NCBI GenBank assembly: GCA_963626285.1
Contig: CAVFWQ010000087.1
Span: forward strand, 1 to 8,661
From: CAVDRM01 sp963626285
GTDB lineage: Bacteria > Bacillota > Clostridia > Christensenellales > Aristaeellaceae
Direction: 5' to 3'
DNA length: 8,661 nucleotides
The notes beneath the pieces were generated by a model. The model was not told the origin of the DNA. It did no database searches and saw only the letters and a list, made by a program, of their open reading frames with translations. Each line of letters starts with the position of its first letter. Position 1 is the stretch's first letter. Made by a program: the position numbers and the translations under genes. Below are positions 1 through 5,864 of this stretch, piece by piece.

Positions 1-1
1 G

Positions 2-47
2 GCACCCCGCATCATTCGGCATATCATGCTGTCTGATGGCGGGGTGC
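2..47. terminator. Stem-loop at left edge, possible terminator
   Basis: Bases 2-10 (GCACCCCGC) pair with 39-47, and after a single bulged G at 38, bases 11-14 (ATCA) pair with 34-37, giving about 13 base pairs. The loop contains a smaller hairpin, GCAT (19-22) with ATGC (26-29). On the plus strand it is followed by TGTTTATTT, a weak U-rich tail, so it could end a gene entering from the left. It also lies about 70 bases beyond the stop of the minus-strand regulator and could end that transcript, but the minus-strand tail falls outside the window. Orientation is therefore unresolved. Confidence 0.45.
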
Positions 48-115
48 TGTTTATTTCGGCGGTGTACGCAATCCCGCAAGGCAGGGAAACTGCCATGCCG
101 ATGATAAAATGCGGC

Positions 116-2254
116 TCACCGTTCCTTCTGTATCCAAACCTGTCTGTTGATTGCCTCGGCTGCCGCATCGGGCGGCAGACTGCCCTGCACGGCGTTCGCG
201 CAGATGCCCGCGATTTGCTTTTCAACACTCAGTTGGTCAAAATCGGCCGAAAGGCAAGGGAAAAGCTGCCTGCGGATGCCGTTTTGAAGCCCCGTTCGGA
301 CGGCGTTCAGCCACGGATATAATGCGAGAATATCCTCGTTTTCATAGGCGGAGCGAAGCGGAGAGCAGCCGCCCAGCAGCGCCAACAGCTCCGCTGTATT
401 CGGCATAAACAGCCATGACAGAAAATCCACTGCCGCCTCTTTATGCCCGCCTTTTTTCAGAATGCCCAGTACGCCGCCGCTCAGCAGCGGCCTTCCGCCC
501 GGCGCAGGCGCATAGCCGACCTGACCGGAAACACGGGAAAGAGGCTCTTCCGTAAGCCGTCCCGCATAGTTCCCATGTGCGACCATCAGCGCACTTTCCC
601 CGTGTGAAAAGCGGTTGACGGCTTGATTCCAGCTTCCGCCCGGCACAATGGCGGCACTCTGTTCCAGCATTCTGCGCTGTTCAATATAGCTTTGCAGCAT
701 TTCGCCGGAAAGCTGCGGCCATTTTCCTGTTGAGGAAAAGGCGAGCAAATCGGAAATATATTCGCTGGCTCGCCGTGTCACCAGCGTGCCGCGCCATGCT
801 TCCGATGCCTGCCTGCTGATGCTGTCCATAAAGACAGCTGCTTCTAAATATTCTTCTCTGGTTTGAGGGACGCGAAGCATCCGCCGTTTTTTTTCATAAA
901 ATACGCGCTGCAAATGCGGGTCATTGATAAGGTCTTCGCGGAAAAACAGCAGGCAACAGCCGGGGTCAAACGGCAGGGCATAATGCATCCCGTCAATCAA
1001 AGAGTACTCCGTCTCCAGCTTCGGCAGAAAGCGGCCGATACAGTCCGAAAGCGCAAAGTTCGTCTCCTCCAAAGGAAGCAAAAGAGGACGCGCCCAGCGG
1101 TTCAGCAGTGCCATGTCCATGCGGATGATGTCGAATGTTTGATGCAGCTGCGGCTCTGCGAATGCACCGCTGACCTCCTGCGTGGGTTTCAGGGTCATAC
1201 GGAGAGAAATCCCCGTTTCCTTTTCAAGGCGCGGGAGCATACAAAGCAGTGCGCGGGTAACGGGCGTATCCGCCGACAGCATTGAAAGAGCCGCTTTTCT
1301 TTTGAAGGCCGTAGACGAAGGCATAGGAAAACCGATGACCTGTCCGTTAATATTCTGAAGCGGCGCGGCATCGTTGATGAGCGCGAGCGCGGCGTCCCGG
1401 CCGAGGCGTTTGAAATTCAGCTGATAGGCAGCATAACCTGCATCGGCCGGCATACGGGCCTGAGACAGCGTATATATGCGCGGCAGGCGGCTTAAATACT
1501 GTCCGACACGCCGAACGGCTTCAGCCATTTCCGCGGATGTTGTCATGACGACTTCCGGCGGCGTGTCCTGCCCAAGCATGACAAAGGCCTGCCTGGTATA
1601 TTGAGCGGGAATGCTCTGAAGATGGGTAACGGATATATCTGCTGTTTGCATCGCCGCAAGGAATGTCTGTGTAAAGGTGTTTTCTGTCGGATAGCAGGTC
1701 ATGCCGGTCATCAAGCCGACCCGCAGCGGCTTTTCGTTTTTGATTTGCGCGGCCATGTCTTCGGCCGCCTTTTTCATATCAAAACCGGCATGGAAAAAGC
1801 CGTCCGGCGCGCCGCGCAGCGCAAACAGCACGCGCATGTCGGCTTGAACGAGCGGAGCGTAGCATTTGGCTGGCTCCGGCAGGCTGGTGACCACCAAGAC
1901 GCAGCGGGCGCGGGAGGACAGCACATCGGCCACGGCTTTCTGCTCGTTGCCGGACAGGTTGTCCGTCAATCGAAGCAGCGTGCCGTAGCCTCTTTCTTCC
2001 GCTGTCTGCGCAAGCGCCTGATACATTTCTCCGTACGCACAGATGCGGTCGTCCGGCATGATGACGGCCAAGGTATGCGTTGCTCCGCTTCGAAGAGAGG
2101 AGGCCGCTTCATTGACCCGATACCCCAGCGCATGCGCGGCATCCATGACGATTTTGACCTTTTTCGCGCTGACATTGCCTTTGTGATTCAGCACGTTGGA
2201 TACCGTGGCATGCGACACGCCGACAGATTGGGCGATATCCTTGATAGTGGCCAT
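116..2254 (-). CDS. LacI-family regulator fused to a solute-binding-protein-like domain
   Basis: Predicted cytoplasmic transcription regulator of 712 residues, about twice the usual 330-350 of the LacI/GalR family. Residues 3-24 form the LacI helix-turn-helix (TIKDIAQSVGVSHATVSNVL). Residues 46-57 are the hinge helix and keep the leucine (L54 in SSLRSG) that in this family wedges into a central CpG of the operator. Residues about 61-315 look like a divergent LacI-type sensor. Residues about 331-712 resemble a family 1 extracellular solute-binding protein: ALPFDPGCCLLFFREDLIND near 427-445, GESALMVAHGNY near 552-563, and GGVLGILKKGGHKEAAVDFLSWLF near 593-616. There is no signal peptide, so this domain would act in the cytosol. 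The start at 2254 was chosen because GGGGAGGAA lies 8 bases upstream and residues begin MATIKDIA; an in-frame ATG at 2290 lies upstream of the predicted transcript start. It is divergent from the HAD/tct operon, so it is its probable regulator (inference). Confidence 0.9.
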   Translation of the reverse strand: MATIKDIAQSVGVSHATVSNVLNHKGNVSAKKVKIVMDAAHALGYRVNEAASSLRSGATHTLAVIMPDDRICAYGEMYQALAQTAEERGYGTLLRLTDNLSGNEQKAVADVLSSRARCVLVVTSLPEPAKCYAPLVQADMRVLFALRGAPDGFFHAGFDMKKAAEDMAAQIKNEKPLRVGLMTGMTCYPTENTFTQTFLAAMQTADISVTHLQSIPAQYTRQAFVMLGQDTPPEVVMTTSAEMAEAVRRVGQYLSRLPRIYTLSQARMPADAGYAAYQLNFKRLGRDAALALINDAAPLQNINGQVIGFPMPSSTAFKRKAALSMLSADTPVTRALLCMLPRLEKETGISLRMTLKPTQEVSGAFAEPQLHQTFDIIRMDMALLNRWARPLLLPLEETNFALSDCIGRFLPKLETEYSLIDGMHYALPFDPGCCLLFFREDLINDPHLQRVFYEKKRRMLRVPQTREEYLEAAVFMDSISRQASEAWRGTLVTRRASEYISDLLAFSSTGKWPQLSGEMLQSYIEQRRMLEQSAAIVPGGSWNQAVNRFSHGESALMVAHGNYAGRLTEEPLSRVSGQVGYAPAPGGRPLLSGGVLGILKKGGHKEAAVDFLSWLFMPNTAELLALLGGCSPLRSAYENEDILALYPWLNAVRTGLQNGIRRQLFPCLSADFDQLSVEKQIAGICANAVQGSLPPDAAAEAINRQVWIQKER

Positions 2255-2293
2255 TTTTTCTTCCTCCCCGTTACAGAGCAAGCTCTTCATTAA

Positions 2294-2322
2294 ACTATAT
2301 CACCTTAAAAATTATTCGTCAA
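2294..2322 (-). promoter_or_regulatory. Sigma-A promoter of the regulator gene, extended -10
   Basis: Read on the minus strand, the -35 box is TTGACG (2322-2317), the spacer is 17 bases, and the -10 box is TATAGT (2299-2294) preceded by TGA, which makes an extended -10. Transcription should begin near 2287, giving a leader of about 33 bases before the ATG at 2254. This placement excludes the ATG at 2290 as a start codon on this transcript. Confidence 0.8.
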
Positions 2323-2331
2323 CCGTGTTAA
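2318..2331 (-). promoter_or_regulatory. Candidate operator over the regulator's -35 box
   Basis: On the minus strand this reads TTAACACGGTTGAC. It matches the candidate operator at the rightward promoter (TTGACACGTTTTAA) at 10 of 14 positions and shares the central CACG. It overlaps the -35 box of the regulator promoter, a position suited to autorepression. It is only weakly palindromic, and part of the match (TTGAC) is the -35 box itself, so confidence is limited. Confidence 0.35.
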
Positions 2332-2383
2332 AATCAAATCAAAATGTATCCCAAAAAATGAGCGGAAACTTGGCACGAAAAAT

Positions 2384-2401
2384 AATTGACACGTTTTAAT
2401 T
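2384..2401 (+). promoter_or_regulatory. Candidate LacI-type operator at the operon promoter
   Basis: AATTGACACGTTTTAATT is an imperfect palindrome, with 14 of 18 positions symmetric around a central CpG at 2392-2393. LacI-family proteins with the conserved hinge leucine typically bind such CpG-centred palindromes. It covers the -35 box and much of the spacer of the rightward promoter, so occupancy would block RNA polymerase. It departs from the CcpA cre consensus at several fixed positions, which argues for the local regulator rather than carbon catabolite control. A partial half-site, TTGGCACG, lies at 2370-2377. Confidence 0.5.
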
Positions 2402-2414
2402 TTTTGCATATAAT
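2386..2414 (+). promoter_or_regulatory. Consensus sigma-A promoter of the HAD/tct operon
   Basis: The -35 box TTGACA (2386-2391) and the -10 box TATAAT (2409-2414) are both perfect and are separated by the optimal 17 bases. An A-rich stretch (GAAAAATAA, 2377-2385) immediately upstream may act as an UP-like element. Transcription should begin near 2421, leaving about 23 bases of leader with a GGAGG at 2432-2436. So strong a core promoter usually implies control by a repressor. Confidence 0.88.
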
Positions 2415-2443
2415 AGAATCGAGTAAACAATGGAGGCCGATGC

Positions 2444-3274
2444 ATGAGTATTCGCGCAATTCTTTTGGACATGGACGGGACGCTGCTGGGAAAAAGTCAG
2501 GTGGCTGTTTCCATGAGAAACATGGAAGCTGTGCAGCGCGTTCTGCAAAAGGGCATTGAGGTGATTCCCTGCACAGGGCGGGTCTTTGACATGATGCCGC
2601 CCCAAATACTGACGCAGGAAGGGCTTCGCTATTACATCACCTGCCACGGCGCGGCTGTTTATGATAGGCGGGAGAAAAAAAATATCTATGAAGACACCAT
2701 CCCTGCGGCGGAGTCCGCCCGCCTGCTGGAAATTTTGGCAGGGAAGAATTATTACAACGAAATTGCCGCGCAGAACACCATCTTTTTCGAGAAGGCCATT
2801 GTGGACAGCCTGCCCGCTCAGCCCGTGCCGGAGCATCACATCTGGTATATGCGCGACTGCTGCTATACAGCCGTCGGGCATCCGAGCGAATACTTTTTAA
2901 AACACAATGTACGGGTCGAAAAAATGAACCTGTACGGCATTCCTGAAGATGAGCAGCAGACACTTTACGAGCAGCTGACGGCGCTTGGCTTTATCCGCCA
3001 TACAAGGCCAGGCGCAGGACCGAACCTGGAATTTTCCCATGTCACGCTGGACAAACTGAAGGCGGTCGATGCGGTGCTGAAGCGGTTGAACATCGATTAT
3101 TCCGAAACGATGGCCTTTGGCGACAGCAGCAGCGATGCGGGCATTCTGCGCGCCTGCGCGCTGGGCATCGCAATGGGCAATGCGCCGGATGAAATCAAGA
3201 CCATTGCCAATGACACGACGGCTGCCAACACAGCGGACGGGGTGGCGCTGGCGCTGGAGAAATACATTCTGTAA
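2444..3274 (+). CDS. Cof-type HAD-superfamily phosphatase (HAD-IIB)
   Basis: Predicted cytoplasmic Mg-dependent phosphatase of 276 residues, the usual size for Cof/YidA-like proteins, which hydrolyse small phosphate monoesters, often sugar or cofactor phosphates. Motif I is DMDGTLL with nucleophile D9 and acid/base D11. Motif II is the T of CTGR (T44). The motif III lysine is K204 or K206 in LDKLKAV. Motif IV is GDSSSD (226-231), then GIAMGNAPDEI. Most relatives have GDxxND; here the Asn is Ser, while the metal-binding Asp residues remain. The cap lies between motifs II and III, as in class IIB. The start is set by GGAGG seven bases before the ATG. It is the first gene after the consensus promoter, and the next gene follows 19 bases after its stop. 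The family is clear, but the substrate cannot be read from the sequence. Confidence 0.9.
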   Translation: MSIRAILLDMDGTLLGKSQVAVSMRNMEAVQRVLQKGIEVIPCTGRVFDMMPPQILTQEGLRYYITCHGAAVYDRREKKNIYEDTIPAAESARLLEILAGKNYYNEIAAQNTIFFEKAIVDSLPAQPVPEHHIWYMRDCCYTAVGHPSEYFLKHNVRVEKMNLYGIPEDEQQTLYEQLTALGFIRHTRPGAGPNLEFSHVTLDKLKAVDAVLKRLNIDYSETMAFGDSSSDAGILRACALGIAMGNAPDEIKTIANDTTAANTADGVALALEKYIL

Positions 3275-3293
3275 CCGCCTGAGGAAAAAGCTG

Positions 3294-4163
3294 ATGAACG
3301 CCTTTCAAAAAACACGAGATTTCTTGGTATGCATTGATTCTGACGGCTGTATGTTCGATACGATGGAATTAAAGCATAAGGAATGTTTTTGCCCTGCGTA
3401 TATTGAGCATTTCGGCCTCCAGCCCATTTCCCGCTATGCCCGCGAAGCGTGGGAATTTTCAAACCTGTATTCCTATGAGCGCGGCATTCATCGTTTGCGC
3501 TCGCTGCTCCGCTCAATGGATTTGCTGCGCGTCCGAAAAGAAGTCTTGGAGCGCCGCTTCACGGTGTCCGCTCTCCCGCATTTGAAGACTTATGTCCTTT
3601 CCGGCGGGAAGCTGAGCAATGATGCGCTGCGGCAATATCTGACGGAGCATCCGGAGGATGAGGATATTCGGACGACGGTCGAATGGTCGGAAGACGTCAA
3701 TGCCCGCGTTGCCCGGATGGTGCATGGTATCCCGCCGTTTCCGCATGCCCGCGACGGCCTTCAAATGCTGCGCCGATATGCGGATATTGCCGTGGTCTCC
3801 GCGACCCCTACGGCTGCCATCACCGACGAATGGTCAGAGCATGGCCTGACTCCCTATGTGACGGCGCTGTGCGGGCAGGAACTGGGCGGCAAGCGGGAAA
3901 TCATTTCTTTTCTTCAAAAGGAGTACCCCTTTGGCCATACGCTGATGATAGGCGATGCAATCGGCGATATGGAGGCGGCGCACGCGGCCGATGCTCTTTT
4001 TTATCCCATTCGTCCCGGCGAAGAGGGAAGGTCTTGGGAAGAGATGCCGGAAACGGCCGAAAAGTTTTTCTCGCTCACCTATGCGGGACAGGCGGAAAGA
4101 AAAGAAATTTTACTTTTTGAACGTCTGCTCCCCCAAAAGCCGCCGTGGGAGGAACAGGCATGA
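3294..4163 (+). CDS. HAD-superfamily hydrolase (HAD-IA-like, predicted phosphatase)
   Basis: Predicted phosphatase of 289 residues, unrelated in detail to the Cof-type gene before it. Motif I is CIDSDGCMFD (D15 nucleophile, D17), motif II is VVSAT (S169), motif III is the lysine of GGKREI (K200), and motif IV is MIGDAIGDMEAA (D221, D225). About 150 residues lie between motifs I and II, giving a large, mostly helical cap rich in charged and aromatic residues, as in class I HADs but longer than a phosphoglycolate phosphatase cap (usually about 220-230 residues in total). The ATG at 3294 was chosen because it follows GAGGA, starts just before motif I and sits 19 bases after the previous stop; an upstream in-frame ATG would overlap the previous gene deeply. 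Its stop overlaps the next start as ATGA. The reaction is probably phosphoester hydrolysis; the substrate is unknown. Confidence 0.87.
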   Translation: MNAFQKTRDFLVCIDSDGCMFDTMELKHKECFCPAYIEHFGLQPISRYAREAWEFSNLYSYERGIHRLRSLLRSMDLLRVRKEVLERRFTVSALPHLKTYVLSGGKLSNDALRQYLTEHPEDEDIRTTVEWSEDVNARVARMVHGIPPFPHARDGLQMLRRYADIAVVSATPTAAITDEWSEHGLTPYVTALCGQELGGKREIISFLQKEYPFGHTLMIGDAIGDMEAAHAADALFYPIRPGEEGRSWEEMPETAEKFFSLTYAGQAERKEILLFERLLPQKPPWEEQA

Positions 4164-4684
4164 GCATGCCGCTTTATACCTGCAAAACCGTCTATGACGA
4201 GGCGGCTTATACGGCGCTTGTGCACCTCATGATGAAAAAGCTGCGTCGCTGGCCGCGCAGGGTCATCCTGCTGACGGGCTTTGTTTCCATGACGGGCGCG
4301 GCTGCCATGATGTTTATGCAGGGCGTAAGCCTGATAGGTGCTGTATTCCTGATAGCAGGCAATCTCATGTGCATGTTCGGGCTGTTCGCGCCGCGCATTG
4401 CCGTCCGAATGATGATGGCATCCAACAAAAAGAGCAAAACGCCCGTCAATGAATATGCGTTTTGCGAGGACGAGGTGCGGATTCGCACCGAGCAGATGCA
4501 GAAAACGTACAGCTACGGCTTTTTCTGCAGGATCTTGGAAATGAGCGGCTATCTGTTCTTTTTCATGCAGGATGAGCAGATTTATGTCCTGAGGACAGCC
4601 GATGTTCCTGATTATAGTGCTTTTCGCGCATTTTTAAACGCCCACGTTCTTGCTGCGCGGGAAAGAAAAGAGGTGAGACCGTGA
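4160..4684 (+). CDS. YcxB-like two-helix membrane protein
   Basis: Small membrane protein of 174 residues with two hydrophobic segments (about 34-53 and 57-77) separated by a short turn. A soluble C-terminal part (about 98-165) resembles the YcxB-like domain: a Tyr/Phe-containing strand (NEYAFCEDEVRI), KTYSYGFFCRILE, then YLFFFMQDEQIYVL and a final helix. This family is common in Bacillota and has no established biochemical role. The ATG at 4160 is preferred over an in-frame GTG at 4145 because GGGAGGAA lies about 7 bases upstream and the ATG overlaps the preceding stop as ATGA. The stop overlaps the next start as GTGA, so it is translated in a coupled unit between a phosphatase and a phosphoesterase. 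The family call is from remembered motifs and is moderately sure; a regulatory or scaffolding role is possible but unproven. Confidence 0.75.
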   Translation: MSMPLYTCKTVYDEAAYTALVHLMMKKLRRWPRRVILLTGFVSMTGAAAMMFMQGVSLIGAVFLIAGNLMCMFGLFAPRIAVRMMMASNKKSKTPVNEYAFCEDEVRIRTEQMQKTYSYGFFCRILEMSGYLFFFMQDEQIYVLRTADVPDYSAFRAFLNAHVLAARERKEVRP

Positions 4685-5391
4685 TACGATACGGAAACCA
4701 AATCGGTCGGAAATTTAATGAGGACGGCTCGCCGCGCCGATATCCCGGCAATACGGTGATTGCGGATGTTCGTCCGAACTGCGCGGCATATGACGCCATG
4801 ATGTCGCTCAAGGCCATTGCACGGACGGCGGGTCTGGAAAACAGCCTGATATTGATGCCGGAGGATAGTTATCATATGACCGTTATCCGCGGCCTGAATG
4901 ATTTGGTGCGCAGCGATGCATATTGGCCAAACAAGCTGCCCAAGGATGCGCCGATGACAGAAGCGGACGATTATGTCCAAAACGCCTTTGAGAGTGCGGG
5001 ACTGCCCGAAAAAATCCGTATGCGCTTTTGCGGCGTGCGCGTGAACGAAGAGGATTTTCGCGTGCTTGTCGCACCGGCTGACGGGCAGCAGGAAAAGGAG
5101 CTTCGAGCTTTCCGCGACAGAGCCGCTTCCGCTTTGGGGCTGTTTCTGCCGGGTCATGCGGAGTACACCTATCATATAACGCTTGCCTATACGCGCATTG
5201 TGCCGCAGGGGGCGCAGAAGGATGCGCTTGAGCGCGCCGTTACCAAAATGGAGGCGCTACTCAGAACGCAGAAGCCGTTTAAGCTGACGCCGCCGTATGT
5301 GGCATTCTATCAGGATATGCTGAGTTTTTCCACCGTGCGCATTCCACGCGACGATACAAACTCTCTGCCAGAAGGAGCTGATGCCTTGTGA
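4681..5391 (+). CDS. 2H phosphoesterase, DUF1868-like (LigT superfamily)
   Basis: Predicted cytoplasmic enzyme of 236 residues with the two HxT signatures that define 2H phosphoesterases: SYHMTVIRG (H65, T67) and TYHITLAYT (H165, T167), 100 residues apart. The two histidines would form the catalytic pair in the bilobal LigT fold. Members act on 2',3'-cyclic nucleotides, ADP-ribose cyclic phosphate, RNA ends or other phosphodiesters. The SYHMTV context and length point to the DUF1868 branch, whose substrates are poorly defined. The start is GTG at 4681, overlapping the YcxB-like stop, with GAGGTGA at 4670-4676. The stop overlaps tctB's GTG start, physically linking a phosphodiesterase to a transporter. 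Both catalytic motifs are intact, so it is probably active; the reaction direction and substrate are not known. Confidence 0.85.
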   Translation: MIRYGNQIGRKFNEDGSPRRYPGNTVIADVRPNCAAYDAMMSLKAIARTAGLENSLILMPEDSYHMTVIRGLNDLVRSDAYWPNKLPKDAPMTEADDYVQNAFESAGLPEKIRMRFCGVRVNEEDFRVLVAPADGQQEKELRAFRDRAASALGLFLPGHAEYTYHITLAYTRIVPQGAQKDALERAVTKMEALLRTQKPFKLTPPYVAFYQDMLSFSTVRIPRDDTNSLPEGADAL

Positions 5392-5852
5392 AAAAATTTA
5401 AGCTGACCGGCGAAAAAATCGTGAATCTCTGTCTGCTGCTTCTATCCGCGTTCTATTTGGCGTATAGCCTGACGAATTATAAAATCGGCACGCTTCGTCA
5501 GCCCAAGGAGGGCTTCCTGCCGCTGATTATCGGCGTGGGCGGTGTCTGCGTGTCGGCGTTTCTGACGGTGCAGTCATGGCTGGATAAGGGGGACGCAGCG
5601 CAGGTCAGGTTTAACATTTCATGGCCGCGGTTCGGCCTGATGGCCGCCGTTTCCCTGGCCTATGCGCTGCTGATGGATACGCTCGGCTATACGTTCAGCT
5701 CCTTCCTGTTCCTGATGGCGGTTTTAAAGCTGGCCAAGGTAGAGGGATGGCTGAAAATCACGATGATTTCCCTGATTTGTGCGCTTGCGTTTTATTTCCT
5801 GTTCAAGGTGGCGCTGGGGGTCATGCTGCCCGGCGGATTCTTGGGATTTTAA
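5388..5852 (+). CDS. tctB: Tripartite tricarboxylate transporter small membrane subunit TctB
   Basis: Small, poorly conserved membrane subunit of a TctABC-type secondary transporter, which imports carboxylated solutes captured by an extracytoplasmic binding protein. The 154 residues match the family length. There are four to five hydrophobic segments: about 10-29, 43-64, 82-98, 102-117 and 122-146. The loop PKEGFLPLIIGVGG after the first helix and the C-terminal LPGG fit TctB. The GTG start overlaps the previous stop (GTGA), with AAGGAG at 5372-5377. Its own stop lies inside the ribosome binding site of tctA (AAGGAGGTG, 5851-5859). The identification rests largely on its place directly before tctA. 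Confidence 0.88.
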   Translation: MKKFKLTGEKIVNLCLLLLSAFYLAYSLTNYKIGTLRQPKEGFLPLIIGVGGVCVSAFLTVQSWLDKGDAAQVRFNISWPRFGLMAAVSLAYALLMDTLGYTFSSFLFLMAVLKLAKVEGWLKITMISLICALAFYFLFKVALGVMLPGGFLGF

Positions 5853-5864
5853 GGAGGTGCCGGT

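Noticed and set aside
26..322. A 98-codon plus-strand frame at the left edge
   Set aside because: It begins within the stem-loop at 2-47 and then runs antisense to the regulator's C-terminus; no motif or start signal supports it.
2255..2290. Upstream in-frame start of the regulator at 2290 (12 extra residues)
   Set aside because: It has no Shine-Dalgarno, lies at or before the predicted transcript start near 2287, and the LacI HTH begins normally from the ATG at 2254.
1601..2293. A 230-codon plus-strand frame opposite the regulator
   Set aside because: No ribosome binding site or known motif, and it is fully antisense to the LacI-type HTH and sensor region.
2384..2401. CcpA catabolite-repression (cre) site
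   Set aside because: The sequence misses several fixed positions of the cre consensus; the CpG-centred palindrome fits the local LacI-type regulator better.
3117..3293. Upstream extension of the second HAD gene
   Set aside because: It would overlap the conserved C-terminus of the first HAD gene by about 160 bases and encodes an Arg/Trp-rich shadow sequence; the ATG at 3294 has a ribosome binding site.
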